Assembly (NCBI GenBank): GCA_028554795.2
Contig: CM068835.1
Coordinates: 62,007,219-62,071,218 of the forward strand
Direction of reading: 5' to 3'
Length of the DNA: 64,000 bases
From: Sinohyriopsis cumingii
Lineage: Eukaryota > Mollusca > Bivalvia > Unionida > Unionidae
Shown: one piece after another, positions 33,992 through 42,531 of the stretch
Layout: every line of letters starts with the position of its first letter
Position numbering within the stretch: the stretch's first letter is position 1
The notes under the pieces: model-generated
Seen by the model: only the letters and a program-made list of their open reading frames with translations
Told to the model about the DNA's origin: nothing
Databases searched by the model: none
Translations under genes and position numbers: made by a program

Positions 33992-35437
33992 TTACATGTT
34001 TTCCACTGGCGCATCAACGATTCTCATTCGTCCACCAACACCTTCTAGCAGCATTGATTTATCGCTGAGAATGACAGCGACCGCTCTGTAATTAACACCA
34101 CCCGGGGGGGCTATACGAGCTCGGAAGTGTATATCAACGACGGATTGTCTCGTTAAATCAAGATGTTCCAGCGAAAAATAATAAATCGGATACCGGTTTT
34201 TAAAATCAAGTTGTGATATTTGCAAACCAGTGTCGACGTTTTGATCACGACCCATATACGACAGCAATCGATGATACACACGTGCGATATGGTTGTCGCC
34301 GTAATTAAGCTGTATATCCTCGGATGGTTCCTGTTGTCCGTTTATTCTCAGCGAAACATCCCTGACTCCTAATTGATCAAATATCATATGGCTGTGTTCT
34401 TGACTACCCAATCGTTCCCTATTCTGTAACGCTATGAATATATGACGCGGGGCTGAAACACCCTGTTTTGATGCTAGGTGCCATGTAAACGTATCGGCGA
34501 CGTTATCCTCTTTAGCATCAGTTGTTACCGCTAGCCAACTCAACAACGATTTTCCTCCCTGTTCCATAAATGCTAACAATCGTGCTTCCGTGGTAACTGA
34601 TGGAGTCAGCACCGGCATCCACAATGCCATTTTAGTTAAAATGACTTTACCGGCAGCGACGCCAGCAGCACGCCATATTGCATTGTTATCATCGCCCCTT
34701 CGCGTCAGCGCGATTGTATGCTTAGCCCCATAGACAACTTTTCTAACATTTCTGCAGAATCCAAATATGTGATGGAGTGGAATCGCGCATGAAAACTTTC
34801 GGCGTGGTCCTTGCAACATTCCTATTCGTGTTGCAAACCCTAGATTAAAATTATCGTTAGTACTTTTTATGATATTGAACTCAGCACCCGGTCTTGCTCT
34901 GCGGTCTGGGTTGGCTGCTTCAGCTTGATTATTAAATGCGGTATCTCTTTCCACCAGCACGTTGATGTACTGAAGATGATCAGCGTTATCGGTGGAGTCC
35001 TTTGCGAACATTATAGATGGGCCCGCCGATCTTGTATAATCATCCGAGTATCTCGCTAACCCAATTATCGTCGTTGCAACATCAACCTCGCGTTCTATTG
35101 ATTCAATTTCTCGTCCGTCAATAAGATATCTGGCACTCTCAAATAACGCCATGATACCGTTGTTGACGAAGCCAACTCGAACACGATGGTCATCTGCGTA
35201 TGGTGCATTATCGGCGGCATTTGTCACGAGTTCTCCCTCGATTTCGATAAACGCTTCACACGGCAGAAAGTATTTACTGGTATCTTGGACCTGAAGTTCA
35301 ATTCGCGATCGTAGGTCGGGTTGCGCTGCATAATAAGAATAATATTGATAATCACGGACAGAATCATCCCTGCGCACTGGGGCGTCCATATCAAACGCGG
35401 GGTCAGCGGTTCGCGCAAACATTCTATTATTTATCAT
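33992..35437 (-). CDS. MCP: Major capsid protein, double jelly-roll (hexon-like)
   Basis: 481 residues. Features expected of Maverick capsid proteins are present in order: a QYYSYYAAQPDLRSRIELQ start region, FLPCEAFIEIEGEL, VNNGIMALFESARYLIDG, FSCAIPLHHIFGF, a central APRHIFIALQN segment and a C-terminal YPIYYFSLEHLDL. The family forms trimeric pseudo-hexameric capsomers. It is short beside adenovirus hexon, in line with loops being reduced. It sits between two small virion-like genes, as is usual. The stop codon overlaps the AATTGAAAGC motif before the next gene. No homologue survives in the decayed element. Confidence 0.88.
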   Translation of the reverse strand: MINNRMFARTADPAFDMDAPVRRDDSVRDYQYYSYYAAQPDLRSRIELQVQDTSKYFLPCEAFIEIEGELVTNAADNAPYADDHRVRVGFVNNGIMALFESARYLIDGREIESIEREVDVATTIIGLARYSDDYTRSAGPSIMFAKDSTDNADHLQYINVLVERDTAFNNQAEAANPDRRARPGAEFNIIKSTNDNFNLGFATRIGMLQGPRRKFSCAIPLHHIFGFCRNVRKVVYGAKHTIALTRRGDDNNAIWRAAGVAAGKVILTKMALWMPVLTPSVTTEARLLAFMEQGGKSLLSWLAVTTDAKEDNVADTFTWHLASKQGVSAPRHIFIALQNRERLGSQEHSHMIFDQLGVRDVSLRINGQQEPSEDIQLNYGDNHIARVYHRLLSYMGRDQNVDTGLQISQLDFKNRYPIYYFSLEHLDLTRQSVVDIHFRARIAPPGGVNYRAVAVILSDKSMLLEGVGGRMRIVDAPVENM

Positions 35438-35447
35438 GTTGATGTTT

Positions 35448-35960
35448 TCAATTGCGATTTTTTCGTCGTAAATTCTTTGAATTTAAACCACTCCCCGCTA
35501 TCGCGTTCATGAGCGCGTTGGTTGCCGCATCGGCTGATGGCGAAGTCGCCAACGACGGAGTCGTCGCCAACGACTGAGTCGTCGCCAACGACTCTAATTT
35601 TTCTTCCACGGCGTTATTTATTACTTTACTGACATTTGCAGGCATCACTGTCGTTGATGGCATTACCGGTGGTTTCTGTTTTTTTCTCCTGAATTTCACC
35701 AATGACATTAGTTTGTCCCGCGCGGCTGAAAACGCCCTTCCGGCAACATCTCCAATGGCACTAATACCCTTATCACGAATAACATCAATAGCCTTCATTC
35801 CTAATTGTTTGGCTAACGGCGCTACTTTTGGAGCCATTCTTGTAAATAACCCCGCAATGGTGCTACCGAGACCATCTCCATAGTACGCGCGGTAAACAGG
35901 CAATCGCGAGTTTACCACGTAGACGAGTACTGGTTTATCATGGTTGTAGTGTATGATCAT
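35448..35960 (-). CDS. Small Gly-rich virion-like protein (minor capsid type)
   Basis: About 170 residues from the ATG at 35,960; an in-frame GTG lies five codons upstream. Near the N-terminus is YYGDGLGSTIAGLFTRMAP followed by an amphipathic Ala/Lys-rich helical region (residues about 45-95), a pattern common in Maverick/adintovirus minor virion proteins. A basic stretch (FRRKKQK) and three Ser-Leu-Ala-Thr repeats come next, then a basic C-terminus. Probable role is internal or membrane-interacting minor capsid protein, by position and composition. Its stop (AAT TGA) is part of the AATTGAAAAC motif upstream of the capsid gene. Confidence 0.7.
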   Translation of the reverse strand: MIIHYNHDKPVLVYVVNSRLPVYRAYYGDGLGSTIAGLFTRMAPKVAPLAKQLGMKAIDVIRDKGISAIGDVAGRAFSAARDKLMSLVKFRRKKQKPPVMPSTTVMPANVSKVINNAVEEKLESLATTQSLATTPSLATSPSADAATNALMNAIAGSGLNSKNLRRKNRN

Positions 35961-35986
35961 CCTTATTAAAAACACCAGTTTTCCAA

Positions 35987-36928
35987 TTAATCATCCACGA
36001 GTTCGTCTATGAGCGTTCGATATGCATTAATGTCCATAATACCGCCTGCAAATAACCGCTTGCAAATATCAGCGGCCTCATTGATTATTTCCGTAGAGTT
36101 ATTTCCGGCTCGTTTTCCTCCAATTAGTACTTCCAGCCGTGATATATCACTGAGAACACTATTAGGGCAGGTAACGCCGTAGGATTCTTTACCAACAGGG
36201 TATCCTTTTCCTTTTTTTGGTGTTCTACTCTTAACTTTCTCGAGGAATTTATCGTAATCGGGATCACCACGATGTGGTAATGCTTCTCTATGTTTACTCG
36301 CTAAATACACTATTCTTGCCCAGTTCTCCGTCGAGGTTATTTTTTTCTTGTAACCTTCATTGATATACTCATCTCGAATGCTCTTAGTTGATGTTGTAGC
36401 AACAAAATTAACTAATTCTTCATCGTCGTCGATGTCTCTAATTTGATCTATTGCGGACTTTTTAAGAACATTACGGGGTATATTTCCCTCTTTCTTTTTT
36501 TCTTTCGATGTTTCTTCGGGTGTTTCTTCGGGTATTTCTTCTTCTGGTTCTTTCGCAGTAGCACCTAATTCTTCCTCGTCGGCCATTGTAACATAAGGTT
36601 CTTGTGGTTCGGTTATAGCGAGTGGTGGTGGCCTCCGTGTTGTAGCAGCCGCTATTTTTGCAGGGAGTGTTTCTAAAGACCTTTTTGTTTGTTTTGTCTC
36701 TGCCGCTATCTTTTCAAGCGCACCAAGAACGGGTACAGTTGCCGCCGTAACATCCTTAGTCGCTTTAGTTACCGGGGCAAAGAGTTGTTCGCTTCCAACA
36801 GTAAAATCGGTTTGCATTTGTTGTCGCGTTTGAAGTTTCTCTCTCACCCTGTCTCGTAACGGTATAAACTTTTTAAGCGCTGCTAGCCGCTCTCTGGCTA
36901 GCCGAGTAGTAAGTGATTCACCTACCAT
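35987..36928 (-). CDS. Unrecognised protein with acidic middle and conserved C-terminal region
   Basis: 313 residues. The N-terminal 95 residues are helical and basic, then a Pro/Thr stretch, then a Glu-rich segment (residues about 120-145). The region from about residue 165 (RDEYINEGYKKK, ENWARIVYLA, then GKGYPVG and CPNSVLSD) is retained in the decayed element at 57,560-58,080, so it is the constrained part. The end is helical. No family recognised. Position upstream of the capsid genes suggests a virion assembly or scaffold role, which is inference only. The TTTACAATAATG start context is shared with other genes here. Confidence 0.7.
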   Translation of the reverse strand: MVGESLTTRLARERLAALKKFIPLRDRVREKLQTRQQMQTDFTVGSEQLFAPVTKATKDVTAATVPVLGALEKIAAETKQTKRSLETLPAKIAAATTRRPPPLAITEPQEPYVTMADEEELGATAKEPEEEIPEETPEETSKEKKKEGNIPRNVLKKSAIDQIRDIDDDEELVNFVATTSTKSIRDEYINEGYKKKITSTENWARIVYLASKHREALPHRGDPDYDKFLEKVKSRTPKKGKGYPVGKESYGVTCPNSVLSDISRLEVLIGGKRAGNNSTEIINEAADICKRLFAGGIMDINAYRTLIDELVDD

Positions 36929-36952
36929 TATTGTAAATTGATCCGCAATTTT

Positions 36953-37333
36953 CTAATTTTCCGCCGAGTGTACCATCGGGGGCTCCACGGAGTTTTCGTC
37001 TATAATCCTTCTAATGTTTTTGATCTTACTAGAAATCTCCCGGCGTCGTTCATAAACACGTCCGAGTTTTTTTCGTATTATTTCAACGGCAGTAAATAGT
37101 CCAATGAATGCATTTGCGTCATTGTGGTACAAGTTTTCATTGATCGTATGTTGTAATCGTTTTATAAAAAAGTACTCGCGGGCCAGGGTAAAACGCCCCC
37201 GTTTCGACTGTTCGTTAATAATCTCATAATCGGATAATATTTTTTCACTGTCGAGACCATCAGATAATTCAATTCCTTGATTTTTTAATTTTGAAATCTC
37301 AGTTAATATATTATTGATGTCTTCGATATTCAT
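36953..37333 (-). CDS. Unrecognised helical protein
   Basis: About 126 residues from the methionine at 37,333; the frame is open to 37,366 but the methionine after TTTTATAAGAATA fits the homologue better. It is almost entirely helical and charged (EKILSDYEII, then REYFFIKRLQ, then RKKLGRVYERRREISS), ending IDENSVEPPMVHS. The decayed element has a homologue on the opposite relative strand at 53,190-53,627 sharing MNxExIN, the central helix and a final IDEN segment, but with an added acidic stretch. No function assigned. Confidence 0.65.
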   Translation of the reverse strand: MNIEDINNILTEISKLKNQGIELSDGLDSEKILSDYEIINEQSKRGRFTLAREYFFIKRLQHTINENLYHNDANAFIGLFTAVEIIRKKLGRVYERRREISSKIKNIRRIIDENSVEPPMVHSAEN

Positions 37334-37394
37334 TATTCTTATAAAACATCTTATTTCTAATATCAAAAATTTTAATAAAATTTAATAAAATTAT

Positions 37395-37420
37395 TGGGGT
37401 CATTTTTGACCCCGTTTTTT
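37395..37420. terminator. Small GC-rich hairpin with T tract
   Basis: GGGGTCA and TGACCCC arms around a short T loop are followed by GTTTTTT. It lies just upstream of the leftward gene start, so a transcription-end or RNA-processing role is possible for transcripts coming from either side. This is inference from shape only. Confidence 0.35.
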
Positions 37421-37422
37421 GT

Positions 37423-37537
37423 ATGGACAGTACAATGCCGTAAATCCCCACTCGAGTGTTGTGGCAGATTACAGGCATACATGGACAGTACAATGCCGTA
37501 AATTTCCACTCGAGTGTTGTGGCAGATTGCAGGCATA
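37423..37537 (+). repeat. Two-copy 58-bp tandem repeat
   Basis: Units at 37,423-37,480 and 37,481-37,537 share ATGGACAGTACAATGCCG, CACTCGAGTGTTGTGGCAG and AGGCATAC. They differ by about three substitutions. Short frames through them are spurious. Confidence 0.9.
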
Positions 37538-37751
37538 CACATATACTTAATTAAGGACATTCACATCTTGGAACCCTAAACATACATCTCCGGGAGGGGA
37601 GGCCTAGGGTGACAAACGTCATCGTAGACCTCCCAGAAGATATGCTTAGGGACATCACTACATGGATGAATATATTTACAATGAAATGATTGATGGATGA
37701 TGGGACGGCACAAGACAGCACAAACATAAAACGGCGGGGCGGAACTCTACG

Positions 37752-37869
37752 GCCAATTCAACCAATCAAAAGCAACCCAATTAAATTAACCCGGTTGCAT
37801 GATTGTAAACAAAAGACAACCACACGCCCGGGTTAAGAGCGTGGGTTAGTTTTGATTAGTTGAATTGGC
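37752..37869. repeat. Nested inverted repeat followed by TATA box
   Basis: Outer arms 37,752-37,779 and 37,842-37,869 match at 25 of 28 positions. Inner arms 37,786-37,794 and 37,828-37,836 (TTAACCCGG and complement) match perfectly. A TATATATAA lies about 35 bp to the right. Could be an origin hairpin or promoter element. Confidence 0.8.
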
Positions 37870-38133
37870 TTTCGAAAGCCCCAGGCTTATAACGAGTCAT
37901 CTTATATATAAAGTGACTAATACAGCGGCGTCAGTCACAAGGTGTGTGTTAATTTGAATCCCCTTGAATCGTTAAACCCTTAAATACTTATTAATGGTGT
38001 TTCACGGCATTTAAATGAAACCAAATACTCAAATAAAACATTAAAAAAAAGAATACAGCTGTTAGATAATAGCGTGTATTTTATTAGTTTTCATCGTAAA
38101 ATGATTAATTAATCGCAACATTAATTGGACTTC

Positions 38134-38187
38134 AAGGGACATAACTCTTGTCATGAGACGCTATCACAAAACGAGTTATCTCCCTTT
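38134..38187. repeat. 54-bp foldback with molluscan-type AAGGGAGATAACTC arms
   Basis: Arms AAGGGACATAACTC (38,134-38,147) and GAGTTATCTCCCTTT (38,173-38,187) are inverted complements with one mismatch. I know this arm as a very common short repeat in molluscan genomes. It supplies the final codons and stop of the HNH gene. A similar foldback is at 52,381-52,434 in the decayed element. Confidence 0.8.
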
Positions 38188-38678
38188 GATGTTATATATG
38201 AAAATCGAATTCTGTGACCCGTCTTTTTTGAGATCGCTGTTTTAGTTATATTCTCCGCAACATCTAGAACTGATTTACTACAAATATCGAAGTATTTACC
38301 AGCCGCATTCATAGAGCGAAATATTTTTTCCTCGTGCGTTATTGTATCAAATGACTTTACGGGTTTTGCCTTTCTCATCCCTCCTGTTTTTCCAAATTTG
38401 GAATTTTGACTCGGTGTAACAGCTCTTAGATTACACAGTCTGTTATTTTGAGGACATCCATCAATGTGATCAATAACGAGACCGTCGTTGATCAGTCCGT
38501 TAAACGCTTCATACACCATCCTGTGAATAAGACAGATTTTTTTCCCAGCATTAAATCGCAAGTATCCGTGATTATTTACGGTACCAACCGGCTTCTTCAG
38601 TCTGCGGTTTCTAACAATACCGTCGCGAGATGCCTCGTAATTAACAAACACAGGGTGAGATCTGAACTCTTGGTCCAT
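38151..38678 (-). CDS. HNH endonuclease with NUMOD-type domains
   Basis: 175 residues. The N-terminal part (NYEASRDGIVRNRR) resembles a NUMOD4-like segment, the middle holds an HNH core with LIHRMVYEAF, VIDHIDGCPQNNRLCNLR (the His and Asn of the motif) and SQNSKFGK, and the C-terminal SMNAAGKYF resembles a NUMOD1-like DNA-binding repeat. Such proteins are free-standing homing-type nucleases common in phages and large viruses. No intron or intein is visible here, so it could be selfish or work in element replication. The C-terminal residues come from the inserted foldback repeat at 38,134-38,187. No equivalent was seen in the decayed relative. Confidence 0.88.
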   Translation of the reverse strand: MDQEFRSHPVFVNYEASRDGIVRNRRLKKPVGTVNNHGYLRFNAGKKICLIHRMVYEAFNGLINDGLVIDHIDGCPQNNRLCNLRAVTPSQNSKFGKTGGMRKAKPVKSFDTITHEEKIFRSMNAAGKYFDICSKSVLDVAENITKTAISKKTGHRIRFSYITSKGDNSFCDSVS

Positions 38679-38691
38679 TTGTATAATAATA

Positions 38692-39015
38692 CTACTTGTC
38701 TAATTTATTATTTGGTTTAATTATAAACCTTGCAATGTAGTCCTGAGGAGTTTTGATGACGAAGTCTGCGGTGGGGTCAATGACGGCGTTTTTAATTCGC
38801 TTGTCATAATAGCGTTTTAGTTCCCTGTATCGCTTTCCGCCACAATTGATACACAACTGCGATTTTCCTCTTACACCGACGTGGCAAACCAAGCACGGTA
38901 GGGGGCCAAGAGAGCCATTACGAACGCTTTGTAAATGATATCCGCAGAATTCACCTCTACATGATTTATTGCACGGGGTTGTCGACCCAATCATCAACCA
39001 TTTGCATTTATTCAT
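38692..39015 (-). CDS. Small Cys-rich (zinc-binding) protein
   Basis: About 107 residues from the methionine at 39,015; the frame opens at 39,033. Cysteines occur in pairs or near pairs: CKW, PCNKSCRGEFCGYH, PCLVCHVG and LCINCGG, followed by a basic RYRELKRYYDKR helix. This suggests two zinc-binding knuckles and a nucleic-acid-binding tail. It is transcribed divergently from the polymerase gene with 20-40 bp between starts, so a shared promoter is likely. A stop-riddled homologue with the same cysteine spacing lies at 51,908-52,145 beside the decayed polymerase. A role in replication is inferred from this constant pairing. Confidence 0.75.
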   Translation of the reverse strand: MNKCKWLMIGSTTPCNKSCRGEFCGYHLQSVRNGSLGPLPCLVCHVGVRGKSQLCINCGGKRYRELKRYYDKRIKNAVIDPTADFVIKTPQDYIARFIIKPNNKLDK

Positions 39016-39054
39016 TATACTATATTCTTTCATTTAAATACTTGTTTTAATTAT
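39016..39054. promoter_or_regulatory. Divergent promoter between Cys-rich and polymerase genes
   Basis: Only 21-39 bp separate the two divergent starts, and the interval is AT-rich with a TATAGT-like box near 39,020 and TTTAAATA near 39,035. A bidirectional promoter is the simplest reading. Confidence 0.5.
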
Positions 39055-42000
39055 ATGGATGAGTTTGAGAGATTAGCAGTAATTAAGCCCTGGAAAAATA
39101 TTAAGTTCAATCTCGATAGAGTCCTCAAGGACACACCAAAAGCGTTAATAAACGATAGAACCCTGTTAAATAAAATACGCGATTGTATCGATGAATTCAA
39201 ACGTGATGGTGCATCTCATAGTTGGTCAACATTTCGAATTGATGGCGTTGTTGATGCTACCATGAACGACAACCGCGCAGCAATGATAATGTCACAACTT
39301 GACGGTAAAAGGTATTTCTTCAGAGTAAAATTCATTGTCCGGGTGAAATCAGGCGATTGGATCATACGTGATAAATTTGAACCAGTTCTCAGCGACAAGA
39401 AAACAGTCACTGTCAGCCGCGACTCCAAGCCGGGGTTGTTAACCGGAATTGACAGACCATACTATGAACGAGCGTATCCTGAAACAGCAGTTGTTTATGG
39501 AATATACCCGTTAAATAAGAAACCTGATATCGGAAAACTGAAACCGATGAAACAGTCAACGGGGATAAATTGTGTAGCAGAACGAATAATAGAGCATTTT
39601 ACAAATGCGTGTCGAGGAAACAAATTGACTGATTTACGACGTAGCAAAATCAACCAGTGGGAACTAACCGTAAAAGAGCGTGGAGCGACCATCAGCGACA
39701 TAGCGAGATTAGAAACGTCGTTGAGATTTCCAATAACCGTTACAACGATAACCGGTGAAGTATTATACGAATCAAAGTACAAATCAAATGGAGCCCCAAT
39801 CAAAATTATTGATCATAACGAACACGCATGGACGCCCGCGATCACAATATTTCCACGGGATAGAACAGTAAAGTATATCCCGGGGGGATTTTTAGGAGAG
39901 GACGGTTTTCTCGCGGAGAGGAAACTATTTGATGCTATTGCCTACTTGTGTAAAAATGACCCTGTATCAGTGTGGTTACTTCGCAGCGCTGAAAACGACA
40001 TGGATACCTTTGATCAGTTTGTAAGACCAAACGGCGAATTATATCGCACTGAAGCATTTCACAACAGGATGAAAAAAACCGCCATGGAATTTGAAGAGCA
40101 TGATGAACAACTGCTAACAAATTGTTTTACGATTCCATCGGTTGTAGCTCATGTTGCAGCAAGGAAAAATGCGTGGAGACCAACGCGCAAGGAATTTCTA
40201 CCGGATGTACAATCCAGTTGTTTGGAATACTATCACGGTGGACTATGGAACACTGAATACAACCGCGACGCTATGATCTCGGTTGATATGGTTGCCTGTT
40301 ATCCAGCGAGTTTTCTCGGGTATGGATCCGCCGCTGAATATTTCAAACGATTTGGACACCCCAGTCATGAAATGACTCGTGTTGCTATTAATGGACCACT
40401 GCCTGATTTTGATTTAACCGGATTCGCTCGCATAGTATCATTTGAATTCGCGGCAGGACTCCATCGCTGTTGCTATATTTGGATCGGTAGACACATGGCT
40501 GAAAAGAAGTGGTTGCCAATAGCGCTGCTACGGTATATGATTGATTGTAGCATGCTAGTTTCGTTGATTGTCAGTGACGCGATTATATCATACCGGGCGC
40601 AGACTGAAGTCTGGTTACCAGAACCGGAGCGTCCAGATAGCATAATTGACGAGTCCAGAAAAAACATTGATGCCGACGAGGAATATATCATCGAATGGTC
40701 CAGGAGGATATTTAACCAACGAAACCGCGAGGCAAAAGATCTCGGTAGAAGAATAATTGGTAAGTTCACACAAGGTGGAAAAAACTGCGACTACAAACGA
40801 TATTGCTCACGGCTGATTATAGATGACGCAGAATATGATTTCGTAATCAAGGACGCAGTGGCAAAAAATAGATACGTGAACTGCAAAACAGCTTTCTTGT
40901 CCAATGGAACAAAGTTGGGTACAGTTGTTACCTACAGCGACAGAGACAGCCCGGCGTATCCACATTTGAGGGCGTCTATGCTGGGTTATGCCGCTATCAA
41001 TTTATTCTCGATGATAAATAGATTCCCCGATACCGCGGTTAGAGTAGCCGTTGATTCGTTTTATGTTGACGTAGCGTATAAGGAAAACGTAGCCGAGTTT
41101 ACTAGTCCGGACGAGAGTTGGGGTACATGGAGAATTAAAAATGAAATACGACGCGATTATTCCCCGTCAGCAGATGTCACCGTTGAGAACAACTACTTAC
41201 GCGGTGATAAATTGTCAGAATGGTCTAATGCACCATCGTGTTCTGATCCAATTTGTAGACACAAGACGGTTTATTTAAGCGGCTGTGGCGGGTCAGGAAA
41301 GACGACTCGGGCAATTGAATTATTTCGAACGCGGGCAAGTATAATCGTGCTTACACCGACCCATAGACTAGCGCGAGAGATAAAACAACGAAATGTTGAC
41401 GCCGTTACTTATCACAGCTTTTTTCGATACAGCGGCGGTGAGTGGACTCCTGATCGAATGGGTGAAAAATTTATTCCTGAGGTTATCATCTGGGACGAAA
41501 TATGTACTGTTTCGTTAGATACTTTACAAATGTTTCTTGAGTGGCTGCTGCGCGCGAATACAGCGGTGATCATGTGTGGCGACCATGGCCAACCACCACC
41601 ATTTGTCGGCGAGGGTCCACATGAGTGGTTGAGCGGGTTCGTAGACTATTATGAAGAAACCGATACTGATTACCGAGCACTTGATGAACAACTGCGCGAG
41701 GTTAAAAAACTAATCAGATTACAGCCGGATAAAATTCAATGTGAAATAATCCGCGAGGTGATTCCGGAAACGCCGTTGAATGAATTCTGGGAAACATGGA
41801 GACCAAACGATTTGATTGTAGCGAGTAGAAAGATAGTCAGAGACACACTTCAGCGGAAGTTGTTTGCGTTGCATAAGGAAAAGTTTCCAACGCGTCCAGT
41901 GCCGTTATGTTATAGACCCGCGGACACACGGCAGCAGAACATTGAAGTTGAAATCCCGGGCCCGACAGCGTCAGGGACAAAAAAACAAATTCTCGTGCTG

Positions 42001-42531
42001 AATGATATCGTGCTCGTTGATATCAGCGTCGTCGAGGACGCGCTACGTGCTAATAAATCCCCGTGGACGCTAGGATACGCAACAACAATACATTCCTCGC
42101 AGGGACTAACCATCACGGACACAATTGTTTGGATGGTTGATAATCGCATCGAATGGTCGAATCTAGTCTATCTTGCAGTGTCCCGAGTACGAAGGATAAA
42201 TCAGCTTCGAAGAATTGTTATTGACGGAGTCAGTGACGAAGCCAGTGACGGAGTCATCGATGCAAGCGTCATTGATAGAAAACTCTCGGGTTACCGCCAA
42301 CAGGATAAAAAAAAACAGCGGCGTTTTGATATTGATGCCGAATTAATAATTGCGTTACGACAACAACAGAATAATCACTGCGCGAGTTGTAATTGTGTAA
42401 TGCGCTGGCGTTATTCGGATAAAGACGCTCGCCAATTTACCGTGGACAGGATCGATAACAGTCTCGGTCATGTCAAAAACAATGTGAGGTTGACCTGTCT
42501 TGAGTGCAATAGACGCAACGGCGCTAGTTAA
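39055..42531 (+). CDS. Family-B DNA polymerase fused to SF1 helicase and HNH nuclease
   Basis: 1158 residues. About 1-400: unassigned N-terminal region containing IIDHNEHAWT, without exonuclease motifs that I can find. Palm: SVDMVACYPASF (motif A, Asp411), GKFTQGG (motif B, Lys570) and VAVDSFYVD (motif C, Asp667). Helicase: GCGGSGKTT (Walker A, from 743), VIIWDEI (Walker B, Asp814-Glu815), GDHGQPPP (from 842), TIHSSQGLT and YLAVSRVRR, an SF1 RecD/Pif1-like order. C-terminus from about 1098: CASC, FTVDRIDNSLGH, then CLECN, an HNH or recombination-endonuclease-like module. One chain could unwind, copy and cut element DNA. The start is supported by the homologue at 51,864. It converges on the integrase gene with an 8-bp overlap. 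Confidence 0.88.
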   Translation: MDEFERLAVIKPWKNIKFNLDRVLKDTPKALINDRTLLNKIRDCIDEFKRDGASHSWSTFRIDGVVDATMNDNRAAMIMSQLDGKRYFFRVKFIVRVKSGDWIIRDKFEPVLSDKKTVTVSRDSKPGLLTGIDRPYYERAYPETAVVYGIYPLNKKPDIGKLKPMKQSTGINCVAERIIEHFTNACRGNKLTDLRRSKINQWELTVKERGATISDIARLETSLRFPITVTTITGEVLYESKYKSNGAPIKIIDHNEHAWTPAITIFPRDRTVKYIPGGFLGEDGFLAERKLFDAIAYLCKNDPVSVWLLRSAENDMDTFDQFVRPNGELYRTEAFHNRMKKTAMEFEEHDEQLLTNCFTIPSVVAHVAARKNAWRPTRKEFLPDVQSSCLEYYHGGLWNTEYNRDAMISVDMVACYPASFLGYGSAAEYFKRFGHPSHEMTRVAINGPLPDFDLTGFARIVSFEFAAGLHRCCYIWIGRHMAEKKWLPIALLRYMIDCSMLVSLIVSDAIISYRAQTEVWLPEPERPDSIIDESRKNIDADEEYIIEWSRRIFNQRNREAKDLGRRIIGKFTQGGKNCDYKRYCSRLIIDDAEYDFVIKDAVAKNRYVNCKTAFLSNGTKLGTVVTYSDRDSPAYPHLRASMLGYAAINLFSMINRFPDTAVRVAVDSFYVDVAYKENVAEFTSPDESWGTWRIKNEIRRDYSPSADVTVENNYLRGDKLSEWSNAPSCSDPICRHKTVYLSGCGGSGKTTRAIELFRTRASIIVLTPTHRLAREIKQRNVDAVTYHSFFRYSGGEWTPDRMGEKFIPEVIIWDEICTVSLDTLQMFLEWLLRANTAVIMCGDHGQPPPFVGEGPHEWLSGFVDYYEETDTDYRALDEQLREVKKLIRLQPDKIQCEIIREVIPETPLNEFWETWRPNDLIVASRKIVRDTLQRKLFALHKEKFPTRPVPLCYRPADTRQQNIEVEIPGPTASGTKKQILVLNDIVLVDISVVEDALRANKSPWTLGYATTIHSSQGLTITDTIVWMVDNRIEWSNLVYLAVSRVRRINQLRRIVIDGVSDEASDGVIDASVIDRKLSGYRQQDKKKQRRFDIDAELIIALRQQQNNHCASCNCVMRWRYSDKDARQFTVDRIDNSLGHVKNNVRLTCLECNRRNGAS

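Larger units (their letters stand above)
37334..38133. other. Non-coding gap with tandem and inverted repeats
   Basis: The only long gene-free stretch inside the element. It contains a GGGGTCA...TGACCCC hairpin (about 37,395-37,413) followed by T-rich DNA, two 58-bp tandem units, a nested inverted repeat around 37,752-37,869 and a TATATATAA box near 37,904. It separates the leftward structural block from the replication genes and is a good candidate for an origin, promoter hub or structured RNA. Confidence 0.7.

Noticed and set aside
39055-40270. 3'-5' exonuclease domain of the polymerase
   Set aside because: I searched the N-terminal 400 residues for the Asp-x-Glu and later exonuclease motifs expected in Maverick PolB and found no convincing set. 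A degenerate domain is possible.
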